Positions 1-9,582 of a stretch of 64,000 nucleotides of DNA are shown here, piece by piece. A model generated the notes under the pieces. That model saw only the letters and a list, made by a program, of their open reading frames with translations, was not told the DNA's origin and searched no databases. Where the stretch lies: the NCBI GenBank assembly GCA_022826825.1, contig JAJDUD010000064.1, positions 1-64,000 on the forward strand. Direction: 5' to 3'. Source of the stretch: Acidobacteriota bacterium. Lineage in GTDB: Bacteria > Acidobacteriota > Vicinamibacteria > Marinacidobacterales > Marinacidobacteraceae. The position numbers and the translations under genes were made by a program. Every line of letters starts with the position of its first letter. Within the stretch, counting starts at the first letter, position 1.

Positions 1-3000
1 GCGGAGAGGGGGAGCAGACGCTCGGGGCGGAGGGCGGCGGCGGTTTCGTCCGCCTCCGGCGAGCGATGCCGGTCGGAGACCGGCGCTCCTTCGCCGTTCG
101 CCGGGTAGCCCTCCAGCACCAGGTGCGCGTTCGTCCCCGAGTAGCCGAACGAACTCACCCCGGCGCGCCGGGGGCGGCCCGCCGTCTCCGGCCAGGGCGT
201 CGCCTCCGACGTGACGCGCACCGGAAGCGTCTCCCAGTCCAGCCGCGGGTTCGGCGTCTCGAAGTGCAGGTGTTTCGGGATCACCCCCGCCCGCATCGCG
301 AGCAGCACCTTGATCAGCCCCGCGACCCCCGCCGCCGCCTCCAGATGCCCCACGTTCGTCTTCACGGAGCCGATCAACAGCGGACGCTCCGCCTCCCGGC
401 CTGCCCCGTACACCGCCGCCGCCGCTTCCAGCTCCACCGGATCCCCGAGCTCGGTGCCGGTGCCGTGGGCCTCCAGGTAGTCCACCGACGACGGCGCGAT
501 CCCCGCCCGGCCGAGCGCCTCCTCGATCACCCGCTCCTGCGCGAGGCCGTTCGGCGCGGTCAGCCCCGCACTCGCCCCGTCCTGGTTCACCGCCGAACCC
601 CGGATCACCCCGAGGATGCGGTCGCCGGCGGCCGCGGCGTCGCTCAGCCGCCGGAGCACCACCATCCCGCAGCCCTCGCCCCGCACGAACCCGTCGGCCG
701 CCGCGTCGAAGGTCTTGCACCGGCCGTCCGGCGCCAGCATTCCGGCCGCCGCGAAGGTCTCCGTCAGCGCGGCGCTGAGCACCGCGTTCACCCCTCCCGC
801 AAGCGCCAGGTCCACCTCCCGCCGCTCCAGCGCGGCAACCGCGTGGTGCACCGCCACCAGCGAGGCCGAACACGCCGTATCCACCGCGACCGCCGGCCCC
901 TCGAGCCCCAGCGTGTACGCCACCCGGCCGATCGCCGCCGAGAAGCTCGACCCGGTCGAGCGGTACAGGCCCGGCGCCGCGTGCGCCGCGAGGCCCTCGA
1001 AGTCGCGCCCGAACATCCCCGCGTACACCCCGGTCCGACTCCCCGAAAGGCTCCGGGGGGCGATCCCGGCCTCTTCCAGCGCCGCCCAGCTCACCTCCAG
1101 CAGCAGCCGCTGCTGCGGGTCCATCAGCTCCGCCTCCACCGGCGCGATCCGGAAGAAATCCGCATCGAACCGATCCAGCCCCGGTACGTACGCCCCCCAC
1201 TCCCCGGCGGCGCCGGTGCCCGGCAACCCCCCGCCGGGGCGGCCGCCGGTCACCAGGTCCGCGCCCCGGAGCAGCCGGCCACGGAACTCCTCGAGACCCC
1301 CGCCGCCGGGAAACCGGCAGCCCATCCCGACCACCGCGACCGGATCGGCCACCCGGCCCCGCTTCCGGACGCCCCGCCTCCGCCCGACCGATGCACGCGC
1401 CGCCCCCGGCGCCCCGGACCGGACCGCCCGTCGGGCCGCCACGTGGGCCGCGAGCCGCGCCGCGGTCGGATGGGAGAAGACCTCGGCTTCCGAGACCTCG
1501 ACCGACTCTCCGAGCGCCCGGTTCAGGCGATTTCGCAGTTCGACGACCTGCAGCGACTCCATCCCCAGCGCCAGGAAGCCGACGTCCGCCGGGGGCGGTT
1601 CCTCGAGCCGCAGAAAGCTCTGGACCTCGCGGCGCAAGAACGCCTCGATACGGCGCGCGCGCTCGGGGACCGGATCATCGCCGGCCGCGAACGCATCCCC
1701 CGCGCGGTCGCTGGCCGCCGGATCCTCGTCCGGCTCGTCCACCCAGTAGCGGCGTCCCTCAAACGGATAGGCCGGGGCCGCCACCCGGCGCCCGCGCTCC
1801 TCCCCGAACAGCTCCCGGAGCGGAACCTCGACCCCCGACTCCCACGCCCGCCCGAGCGCCTCCGCCGCACCCGCCTCGGGCGCCCGCGGGCCCACGAGCG
1901 TCGGAACCAGCAGGGGCCCCGGCGTCCCGTCCGGCCAGGCGCCGCTCGCCGTGAGCGACGTCCGCCCCCGCGGCCCCAGGTCCACCAGCACCCGCACCCC
2001 CAGGTCCGCCAGGGTCCCGACCGCGGCGGCAAAGCGCACCGAAGTCCGGATCTGGCGCCGCCAGTAGGCGCCGTCCAGTTCCCCGGGCTCCCCGACCACC
2101 TCCCCCGTCATGCTGCTCACGAAGGGGACCGCACCGCCCGCCGGGCTCGCCGCCGGGAGCGCCGCCCCGGCCGCCTCGATCCCGTCGAGGATCGGGTCCA
2201 TGAGCGCGCAGTGCGACGCCTCGCTGATGGAGAGCATCGCGGTCCGCACTCCCTCGGCCGACAGTCGTTCGAGGACTCCCGCAAGCAGCGGCCGGGGGCC
2301 GCTGAGCACCTGGTGGCCGCCGTTGTCCGAAGCCACCGCGAGACCCTCCGCCCCGTTTCCGCCGCCGAGTTCCGGAACCCGCCGCGCCGCCTCGGGGGCG
2401 GTGAGAAACACCGCTCCCATCGCTCCCCCCGAACGCACCGACGCCATCAGCCGGCCCCGGCGGATCGCGAACCGCATCCCCTCCTCCAGGCCGACCATCC
2501 CCGCCGCCCAGGCCGCCGCCACCTCCCCGGCGCTATGCCCGAGCACGGCGGCCGGACGGACGCCATAATGCCTCCAGAACGTCGCCAGACCGCATCCGAG
2601 CGTATAGAGCGCCGGCTGCGTCCAGGTCGTCGCGTCCAGATCGCCGGAGGCATCCGGGGCGGCGAACATCACCGGCAACAAGGCACTCCCGGACTCCTCC
2701 CGGAACACCGCATCGCAGCGATCGAACACCTCCCGCACCGCCGCTTCGCTCCGGTAGAGCGCCCGCCCCATCCCCGGCCACTGGCCTCCCTGTCCGGGAA
2801 AGACGAAGGCGAGCGTCGGAGAGGGCTCCGCGAGGACGCCTCGCTGGCCCTCCTCCACGGCCGCGAGCCCCTCGAGCAGCTCCGTCTCGTCCAGAAACGC
2901 CACGCCCGCCCGGTGCGGAAGCGCGCTGCGTCCGGCCGCGGCCGTCCAGGCCAGGTCCACGAGGCGCGTCTCGGTCCGCTCGCCGACCCAGGTCCGGTAG

Positions 3001-4727
3001 CGGCCCGCGAGGCGCGAGAGCGCCGCCGGCGACTTCGCCGACAACGGCAGCACGAGCGCCCGGCCTTCCGGCGCCGTCTTCCCGCCGGCCGCCGTTTCCG
3101 CCGGAGTAGGCCCCTCCACCAGAACGTGGGCGTTCGTGCCCGAGAGCCCGAACGAACTCACTCCCGCCCGCCTCGGGACCCCCCGCTCCGGCCAGGCGGC
3201 TGACTCCGTAACCACCCGAACCGGGAGTTCGTCCCAGGCGATCCGCGGGTTCGGCTCCTCGAAGTTGACCTGGGCGGGCAGCCGTCCCGCCTCGATGGCC
3301 AGCAACACCTTGATCAGACCCGCGATCCCCGCCGCCGCCTCCAGATGGCCCAGGTTGCCCTTCACCGAGCCCAGCAACAGCGGCTCGGCGGGGTCCCGCT
3401 CCCGCCCATAGACGGCGAGCGCGGCCGCCACCTCGATGGGGTCCCCGAGCGGCGTCCCCGAACCGTGACCCTCGAGGTAATCCACCTCCGCCGGGGCCCA
3501 GCCCGCCCGCCCGAGGGCCTCTTCGATGAGGCGCTCCTGCGAGGGCCCGCGCGGGGCCGTCAGTCCCGAACTCGCGCCGTCCTGGTTCACCGCCGAGCCC
3601 CGGATCACCCCCAGGATCCGATCGCCCGCCGCCACCGCGGCCGAGAGCCGCTTCAACACCACGATGCCGCAGCCTTCGCCGCGCACGTATCCCTCGGCGC
3701 CCGCGTCGTAGGAACGGCACCTCCCGCGCGGGGACAGCATCCCGCCGGCCGCGAACGTCTCGGTCCGCGCCCCGCTCGCGATCACGTTGACCCCTCCGGC
3801 GAGCGCCAGTTCCGCGTCGCCGTGGAGCAGCGCCGAGACCGCCTGATGCACCGCCACCAGCGACGAGGAACTCGCCGTGTCCACCGCCATCGCCGGCCCT
3901 TCGAGGCCCAGACAGAAGGCGATCCGGCCGATCGCGGTGCTCGCGCTGTTCCCCGTGACCGCGTACACGCTCGGCGCCATTTCCGGCGGCACGAGGTCCC
4001 GGTAGCCGCTCGCGCCCACCCCGGCGAAGACCCCGGTCCGCGTGCCCTTGAGGGACTCCGGCGCGATCCCGGCGTCCTCCAGCGCGTGCCAGCTCACCTC
4101 CAGCAGCAGCCGGTGCTGCGGGTCCAGCAGATGCGCTTCCGCGTCGGAGATCCCGAAGAACGCCGCGTCGAAGCGATCCATGCGGGTCACGAACGCCCCG
4201 AAACGCCGGGGGTCCGGCGGCGCCCGCCGGTCTCGGAACAGCGTCCCCACGCGTCCCCGGCCCGATCCCGGCTCGCCCTCCTCCACGGCGTCGCCGCCGG
4301 CTTCGAGCAGCATCCGGAACCCCTCGAGCCCTTCGCCCCCGGGGAAACGGCAGCCCATCCCCACCACCGCCACGCCGTCCGCCACCGCATCGGCCGGTCC
4401 GGCGACCGGCGCCGGCGGCCGGCCGGCCGCTCCCCGAACCAGCCACCGCGCGAGCGACGCCGCGCTCGGATGGTCGAACAGCGCGGTTGGGGAGACCCGG
4501 TACTCCTCGCCGAACCGCTCGTTCAGGCGGGTCCGCAGGCTCTCCGCCTGCACCGAGTCGCCCCCGAGCGCGAAGAAGCCGGCATCGGCGGGTGCCGGGC
4601 CGGGGAGCGCGAGCGCACGCCCGATCTCCTCACGGAGAACCTCCCGCAGCCGGCGCTCGGCGCCCGACGATCCCGGGAGGTCCCGGGGTGGTTCGCGTCC
4701 TTTCTCTCGCGCGCCGGACTGCCGCAC
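1..4727 (-). CDS. Modular type I polyketide synthase, N-terminal part (3' end beyond window)
   Basis: This enzyme extends acyl chains on carrier domains. The reading frame is open from a GTG at 4727 to the window edge (about 1575 codons); an in-frame TAG at 4736-4734 fixes the upstream limit, and a GGGAG lies about 11 nt before the GTG. Domain order: a carrier domain (LGGDSV, Ser about residue 58), a ketosynthase (about 120-540), an acyltransferase (GHSAGE, Ser about 732), a second ACP (LGMESL, Ser about 1058) and a second ketosynthase (DTACSASL, Cys about 1286), then the KS-AT linker at the edge. No KR, DH or ER fits between the AT and the second ACP. The first KS has Ser (AGT) where the nucleophilic Cys belongs (DTASSSSL, residue about 286), while its two His motifs (EGHGSGT, NLGH) remain. 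The AT specificity region reads EASH, closer to the methylmalonyl YASH than the malonyl HAFH pattern; this is a weak prediction. The product is unknown. Confidence 0.93.
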   Translation of the reverse strand, partial: MRQSGAREKGREPPRDLPGSSGAERRLREVLREEIGRALALPGPAPADAGFFALGGDSVQAESLRTRLNERFGEEYRVSPTALFDHPSAASLARWLVRGAAGRPPAPVAGPADAVADGVAVVGMGCRFPGGEGLEGFRMLLEAGGDAVEEGEPGSGRGRVGTLFRDRRAPPDPRRFGAFVTRMDRFDAAFFGISDAEAHLLDPQHRLLLEVSWHALEDAGIAPESLKGTRTGVFAGVGASGYRDLVPPEMAPSVYAVTGNSASTAIGRIAFCLGLEGPAMAVDTASSSSLVAVHQAVSALLHGDAELALAGGVNVIASGARTETFAAGGMLSPRGRCRSYDAGAEGYVRGEGCGIVVLKRLSAAVAAGDRILGVIRGSAVNQDGASSGLTAPRGPSQERLIEEALGRAGWAPAEVDYLEGHGSGTPLGDPIEVAAALAVYGRERDPAEPLLLGSVKGNLGHLEAAAGIAGLIKVLLAIEAGRLPAQVNFEEPNPRIAWDELPVRVVTESAAWPERGVPRRAGVSSFGLSGTNAHVLVEGPTPAETAAGGKTAPEGRALVLPLSAKSPAALSRLAGRYRTWVGERTETRLVDLAWTAAAGRSALPHRAGVAFLDETELLEGLAAVEEGQRGVLAEPSPTLAFVFPGQGGQWPGMGRALYRSEAAVREVFDRCDAVFREESGSALLPVMFAAPDASGDLDATTWTQPALYTLGCGLATFWRHYGVRPAAVLGHSAGEVAAAWAAGMVGLEEGMRFAIRRGRLMASVRSGGAMGAVFLTAPEAARRVPELGGGNGAEGLAVASDNGGHQVLSGPRPLLAGVLERLSAEGVRTAMLSISEASHCALMDPILDGIEAAGAALPAASPAGGAVPFVSSMTGEVVGEPGELDGAYWRRQIRTSVRFAAAVGTLADLGVRVLVDLGPRGRTSLTASGAWPDGTPGPLLVPTLVGPRAPEAGAAEALGRAWESGVEVPLRELFGEERGRRVAAPAYPFEGRRYWVDEPDEDPAASDRAGDAFAAGDDPVPERARRIEAFLRREVQSFLRLEEPPPADVGFLALGMESLQVVELRNRLNRALGESVEVSEAEVFSHPTAARLAAHVAARRAVRSGAPGAARASVGRRRGVRKRGRVADPVAVVGMGCRFPGGGGLEEFRGRLLRGADLVTGGRPGGGLPGTGAAGEWGAYVPGLDRFDADFFRIAPVEAELMDPQQRLLLEVSWAALEEAGIAPRSLSGSRTGVYAGMFGRDFEGLAAHAAPGLYRSTGSSFSAAIGRVAYTLGLEGPAVAVDTACSASLVAVHHAVAALERREVDLALAGGVNAVLSAALTETFAAAGMLAPDGRCKTFDAAADGFVRGEGCGMVVLRRLSDAAAAGDRILGVIRGSAVNQDGASAGLTAPNGLAQERVIEEALGRAGIAPSSVDYLEAHGTGTELGDPVELEAAAAVYGAGREAERPLLIGSVKTNVGHLEAAAGVAGLIKVLLAMRAGVIPKHLHFETPNPRLDWETLPVRVTSEATPWPETAGRPRRAGVSSFGYSGTNAHLVLEGYPANGEGAPVSDRHRSPEADETAAALRPERLLPLS
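63..89 (-). repeat. REP-like family 1 palindromic repeat inside the PKS reading frame
   Basis: This 27-bp segment is identical, as reverse complement, to 41808-41834. It contains the hairpin core GCCGGTCGGAGACCGGC. It falls in the PKS linker after the second ketosynthase and is translated in frame as part of the protein (GAPVSDRHRS). Confidence 0.8.
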
Positions 4728-5247
4728 CGCCCGCTACGCTCCCGCGGAGCGCCGCGTCCTCGGTGAGAGCCCGGGGAGCGGGACGGTGGGGGTCCGACGG
4801 GGGCTTGGTGCGCGCCGGAATCCGGGCCCCGCGGGCGCCGGACGGCGCCAAGGGCGCGGCGCTCCGCCGTAGGAGAAACTCGGAGATACGAACTTGCAGG
4901 CCATGGGATTCGGATGCCGGGGGTTGCCCCTCATGGAATCGGGAACCTCGCTCGCGCCGCGTGTCCCAAGTATGGCACAGGAATCTCCGGTCAGACCCAC
5001 CCGGACGCCGCCGCGGACCCTAGCCGAGCGGGGCGCAAGGCAGCCTACAATGCGTGCGCTCCCCCTCATGCCCGCCTGTTCCCCCCGGCGCCCGTGGCAG
5101 GTGTCGGATCCTCATATCTCCTTTCCGGCGCACCCGGAAGCGCTGGATGGTCTGCTCGCCCACCCGGAGGAACTGCTGATCCGGGCCGGGGACCTCATCG
5201 CCGCCGCGGCCGCCGGGCCGCCCGGCGGCGGGCGCTGAGGGACGGGA
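4728..5247. other. Intergenic region between divergent PKS and RND genes
   Basis: This is the divergent gap between the PKS start and the RND permease. It should hold both promoters, but I see no convincing -35/-10 pair. A short plus-strand frame from a GTG at 5101 ends with TGA at 5236-5238, 9 nt before the RND start. It would encode 45 residues rich in Ala and Gly (PEELLIRAGDLIAAAAAG) and matches nothing I recognise. No membrane-fusion adaptor gene is present. Confidence 0.4.
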
Positions 5248-8200
5248 GTGACGGAGATGGATCCCGCCCCCGCGGCGCCCGGCGAGCGAGCGCCGTCCGG
5301 GGTGCTCGCCTGGTTCGTGAGGAACCGGGTTGCGGCCAACCTCATGCTGCTCGGGATCTCGCTCGGCGGGCTGCTCACGATCGGCGGCATCCCGCAGGAG
5401 ATGATCCCCGAGGCGCGGTCCTCGCTCCTGACCATTCGGACCGTGTTTCCCGGCGCCGGGGCGGAGGTGATCGAAGAGAGCGTCCTGGTGGGGATCGAGG
5501 AGGCGCTTAACGACCTCTCGGGGGTGAAGGAGATCGCGAGCCTCGCGTCGGAGGGGCTCGGCGTGGTCACCGTCGAGGTGGAGCGGTGGGCCGACTTCCG
5601 GACCGTGAGCGACGAGGTCCGGGAACGGGTCGGAGCCCTGACGACGCTGCCGGTGGATATCGAGGAGCCGGTGATCTCGGAGCTGCGCCTCGATCCCCTG
5701 CTGCTGCGGGTTACGGTCCACGGGGACGCCGACGAACGTAGCCTCACCGAAGCGGCGCACTGGATCCGGGACCGGATCGCCCCCCTCCCCGGCGTGGCGA
5801 CGGTCGAAATCGCCACCGGGCGGAACTACGAGATCTCGATCGAGGTCTCGGAAGGCGTTCTCACCCGCTTCGGCCTCACCTTCGATCAGGTGGCGGCGGC
5901 CATCCGCCGCGGTTCGGCGGACGTCGCCGGGGGCGCGGTCCGTTTCCCCGCCGGCGAGTTGCGGATCAGCACGGAGGCGGAAGCCGTGACGGCGGCGGAC
6001 TTTGCCCGGATTCCGCTGATCGCCCGCCCCGGCGGCGGCACGGTCACGGTCGGGGACATCGCCGTCGTGACGGACGGCTTCGAGGACATCGAGCGGTCGG
6101 CGCGGATGAACGGGGAACCGGCGGTGCATCTCGAGGTGATGCTGGCGAGCGGGGCCCGGCTCCTCGAGGCGGCAGAGGCGGTGCACGAGGAAGTCCGCGC
6201 GATCCAGCGCGCGGCGCCGGAGGGGCTCTCGGTGACTCCCTGGTTCGATGCCTGGCGGCTCTTCGAGGGCCGCATGGAAATCCTGGTCAGGAACGGTCTG
6301 CAGGGCCTGGCGCTGATCTTCCTGGTCCTTTTCTTCACCCTGTCGAGCCGGGTGGCGGTGTGGACCGCCGCCGGTCTTCCGGTGGCCTTCTTCGGTGCGT
6401 TCCTGATGATGCCCGGGCTCGGGGTCACCGTGAACATGTTCAGCCTGTTCGGGTTCATCCTGACCCTCGGCATCGTGGTGGACGACGCCATCGTGGTGGG
6501 GGAGAACGTGCAGCGCCACGTCTCCCTCGCGAAGACGGGTGTCGAGGCCGCCGCCGTCCGGGGAGTGCGCCAGGTCCTCTTCCCGGCTTCCTTCGGGGTC
6601 CTGACCACCATGGCGGCATTCGCGCCGCTCCTCGGTCTCCCCGGCGTCTGGGGCGATCTCATGGGCACGCTTCCCCGGATCGTCATCCCGGTGCTCGCCT
6701 TCTCGCTCCTCGACGCCGCCTGGATCCTTCCCCACCACATGGCGCACGGCGGACTCGGCGTGCGGCCGAGCCGCCGGCTGGCCCGGATCCGGAAGGCGTT
6801 CCAGAGCGTTCTCGACGGAGCCATCGAGATCCTCTACCGGCCGGCGCTGGGCTGGTCGCTCAGGAACCGACTGGCGACGGTGGCCCTCGGCGTGCTGGCG
6901 CTGGCGCTGGCCCTGGGGCTGCTCGGCGGCGGTTGGGTGCCGACGGAGGCCAACCCTCCCTTCGACAGCGACGTCATCACCGTACAGGTGTCGCTCCCGC
7001 CCGGTTCCTCGGCGAGCGCGACCGCGGAGGTGGTCGAGCAGGTAGAGGCGTCCATTCACCAGATTCGGGACGAGATCCGCGCCGAGCACGGCATGGATCC
7101 ACTGCGGAACCTGGCGGCGCTGGTGGGCCAGCGGCTTCCTTTCGGGCCGGGCGGCGCCATCGGAGGGACGGTCGGGGGTTCCGGAACCACCATCGGCCAA
7201 GTCGTGATCCAACTGGTTCCCGCGCAGCAGCGGACCGGCTTCACCCCCCGGGAGTTCGGCGACCGCCTGCGCAGCCTCACCGCCACGTTGCCGCACCGCG
7301 GCGAGGTGACCGTCCTGACGTCGCTCCTCGGTGAGGAGGCGGACATCTCCCTCCGGGTCAGCGGAGACGAGGTGGGGACGTTGCGCGAGGGCTCGGCGGC
7401 GCTCGAGACGCGGCTTGGCGAGTACGCCGGGGTGAGTTCGATCCGGGACGATTGGGAGGGGAGCGCGCCGGAACTGGTGGCGCGCGTCCGTTCCAGCGGC
7501 GCCGGGGTCGGCATCGGCGCCGCCGAGTTCGGACGCCAGTTGCGCCAGGCGTTCTACGGCGGGGAAGTGCAACGGATCCAGCGGGGACGCGACGAAGTCC
7601 GGGTGCTCCTGCGCTACCCGCAATCGGGCCGCGCCGCGCCCGAGGACGTGACCGGGATGGTGGTTCGCCGCGCCGACGGCGGCGTGGCCCCCATCGGCGA
7701 GGTCGCCGAGATCGCCAGCGCGGAGAAGTTGGCGGCCATCCGCCGGATGGACGGCGACCGGGCGGTGACCGTCCACACCAACGTGGATCCGGCGGTCGCC
7801 TCGGCCGGCGCGATGCTGGCCGATGTCCAGGCGCGGGTGCTTCCCGAGCTGCGGGAGAGTTTCCCCGACCTGCGTTTCGAGGTCGCGGGCGTGGCGGGCG
7901 ATCAGGAGGAAACGCTCGAGACCCTCAGGGGTCACGTGCTGCTCGCGCTGATCCTCATCTACGCGCTGCTCGCGGTGCCGCTCGCTTCCTGGACGTACCC
8001 CTTCGTCATCATGGCGGCGGTGCCCTTCGGACTCGCGGGGGCCATCTTCGGACACCTGATCCTGGGGGTGGATTTCTCCATCCTCAGCTTCTTCGGGGTG
8101 GTGCCGCTCGTCGGGATCGTGGTGAACGACGCGCTGGTCCTGCTCGATTTCATCAACCGCGAGCGCCGCGCCGGACTGCCCACCCGGGAGGCGGTGCTCG

Positions 8201-8427
8201 CGGCGGGCCCCCTCCGTTTTCGTCCCATCATCCTCACCTCGGTGACCACCTGCGCGGGGCTGGCGCCGCTGCTGGCCGAGCGCAGTGTCCAGGCGCAGTT
8301 CCTGATTCCGATGGCCGCCTCGCTCGCCTTCGGCGTCGCCTTCGCCACCCTCGTCACCCTGCTGATCGTCCCGGCGCTCTACAGTCTCGTTGACGACGGG
8401 TCTCTCCTGCTGCGGGGCAGACAATAG
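5248..8427 (+). CDS. RND efflux transporter permease subunit (AcrB/HAE1-like)
   Basis: This is an inner-membrane proton-driven exporter of the resistance-nodulation-division superfamily, 1059 residues and close to the usual length. It has the classic duplicated layout: an N-terminal membrane helix after FVRNRVAANLMLLGIS, a large periplasmic loop, then a helix bundle, repeated. The proton-relay motif GIVVDDAIVVGEN places the two Asp at about 412-413, and the second half ends with GIVVNDALVLLDF. GTG at 5248 is chosen because GAGG lies 7 nt upstream; an ATG at 5257 is an alternative. The family normally needs a periplasmic adaptor and an outer-membrane channel, and neither gene is adjacent. Substrate is unknown. 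Divergence from the PKS makes export of its product conceivable, but that is speculation. Confidence 0.93.
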   Translation: MTEMDPAPAAPGERAPSGVLAWFVRNRVAANLMLLGISLGGLLTIGGIPQEMIPEARSSLLTIRTVFPGAGAEVIEESVLVGIEEALNDLSGVKEIASLASEGLGVVTVEVERWADFRTVSDEVRERVGALTTLPVDIEEPVISELRLDPLLLRVTVHGDADERSLTEAAHWIRDRIAPLPGVATVEIATGRNYEISIEVSEGVLTRFGLTFDQVAAAIRRGSADVAGGAVRFPAGELRISTEAEAVTAADFARIPLIARPGGGTVTVGDIAVVTDGFEDIERSARMNGEPAVHLEVMLASGARLLEAAEAVHEEVRAIQRAAPEGLSVTPWFDAWRLFEGRMEILVRNGLQGLALIFLVLFFTLSSRVAVWTAAGLPVAFFGAFLMMPGLGVTVNMFSLFGFILTLGIVVDDAIVVGENVQRHVSLAKTGVEAAAVRGVRQVLFPASFGVLTTMAAFAPLLGLPGVWGDLMGTLPRIVIPVLAFSLLDAAWILPHHMAHGGLGVRPSRRLARIRKAFQSVLDGAIEILYRPALGWSLRNRLATVALGVLALALALGLLGGGWVPTEANPPFDSDVITVQVSLPPGSSASATAEVVEQVEASIHQIRDEIRAEHGMDPLRNLAALVGQRLPFGPGGAIGGTVGGSGTTIGQVVIQLVPAQQRTGFTPREFGDRLRSLTATLPHRGEVTVLTSLLGEEADISLRVSGDEVGTLREGSAALETRLGEYAGVSSIRDDWEGSAPELVARVRSSGAGVGIGAAEFGRQLRQAFYGGEVQRIQRGRDEVRVLLRYPQSGRAAPEDVTGMVVRRADGGVAPIGEVAEIASAEKLAAIRRMDGDRAVTVHTNVDPAVASAGAMLADVQARVLPELRESFPDLRFEVAGVAGDQEETLETLRGHVLLALILIYALLAVPLASWTYPFVIMAAVPFGLAGAIFGHLILGVDFSILSFFGVVPLVGIVVNDALVLLDFINRERRAGLPTREAVLAAGPLRFRPIILTSVTTCAGLAPLLAERSVQAQFLIPMAASLAFGVAFATLVTLLIVPALYSLVDDGSLLLRGRQ

Positions 8428-9582
8428 GCCGCACGACCCGTCAGAACCGTTCGGGATAATGGTGAGCGGCGCCGATCGAAGTTTTGCGGGGGGCCAGAAC
8501 GGACTGCACCGATGCCGCTGATTCCCCGCGTCAATCGTCCCAGGTTATGCTGGGGAGCACCGGACCTATCCCGAGCTGGCGAAGCGCGACATCGAGCACG
8601 CCACCAAGGGAGGTCCGCTCGCGACGCTGCGGTCGAGTGACTGGCGGGCATACCGGAGGAGCGGGTCCATGAACTGGTCACCGCGGGGACGGATAAGGAC
8701 GACGCCGACTTCCACGCTGCGCTGACCCAACGCGAGGAACTCATCTTCGCCAGTTCCTCGCCGCCGGAATGGTTCGATTCGTGCGCCGCCTATCCGGGTG
8801 CCGCGCTCTCCACGCCGATTCATGCCCTCGCCGATAACCGTTCGGTCATGAGGGAATTGGGACGACAACGGGGTGGCCGGCGTGCGAACCCGCGCGGCGG
8901 AGAAAAGTAGTGGGGACGAGTTGTAATGGGCGGAGCCGGCCCCCCGCAGAACGTTTTGGCGCCAGGAACTAGCGGCGATCCGGCAGGCGAAGAATGCGCT
9001 GGCCGTGGAGGGCGCGTTAGCTAGCTAGTCGGCCTGCGTCGGTTTTCTCAGAATGCCGATGGCGCGGTCGGGCTGGGTCAACTCCATGTCCATACACCCA
9101 CGACCGAACAGTTACCGTGACTAAACCCTAGCATGCGCCCGCTCTCCAAGACACTTGGCCACTGTGACACCATGTTCTCGGTTCGCCTCCTCGGCGCGCG
9201 TCAGGAGAGCCAACGCACTTGGACTCTGGTTGTATGGGCGTCTGGTTGCTATGGACGCGGGGAATTGGCGTTGCATGCTGAAACGGCCTTCTAACCGCAG
9301 TCCCACGCGGAAAGGGTTTGCGTACAATCAGGGACAGTTGTCCGTGGCCAGACGCCGCCTGTTCGGGAGTTGAGTGGCGCGGAGGCTGCCGCCATGGAAC
9401 CGACCGTCGGCGACGTGCGGGACCAGGAAGCGATAAGGAGTAGAACAAACGATCGAAGTCAATGACTCTAGGTGCCTATTGCGCGGCCTTGGCTTTGCCG
9501 GAAGACAAGAGCAACTGACGCCCTGATCCGACCGGGAGGGGGAGCCCGGCCCGGACCGCACCGGGTACCGATCGAATCTCCG
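8428..9582. other. Gene-poor stretch with coding-like remnants
   Basis: No intact gene is evident. Two fragments look once-coding. From about 8640 to 8910 a frame without a good start reads GIPEERVHELVTAGTDK and continues to TAG at 8908-8910. At about 8960-9027 another reads WRQELAAIRQAKNALAVEG before a stop. Neither resembles a family I can name. The stretch from 9020 to 9582 is less GC-biased than flanking genes, and I see no RNA gene in it. Confidence 0.4.
9091..9117 (+). repeat. Left copy of a 27-bp direct repeat flanking the hydrolase region
   Basis: The segment begins CATACACCCACGA and matches 10679-10705 at about 23 of 27 positions in the same orientation. The two copies are about 1.6 kb apart and enclose the alpha/beta hydrolase gene. 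Confidence 0.5.

Noticed and set aside
66-3203. A 1045-residue plus-strand open frame opposite the PKS
   Set aside because: It is the complement of the PKS domains; translation is Arg/Pro-rich with no motifs, whereas the minus strand gives clear KS, AT and ACP motifs in one frame.
5101-5238. A periplasmic adaptor gene for the RND pump
   Set aside because: The frame is only 45 residues with no lipoyl or beta-barrel adaptor motifs.
5020-8424. A 1134-residue minus-strand open frame opposite the RND gene
   Set aside because: Composition is dominated by Arg, Asp, His and Gly and it has no fold signature; the plus strand is an unambiguous RND permease.
8640-8910. A UGA-readthrough (selenoprotein) gene, suggested by tRNA-Sec
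   Set aside because: The sequence upstream of the in-frame TGA does not continue the protein-like sequence and there is no redox motif, so decay is simpler.
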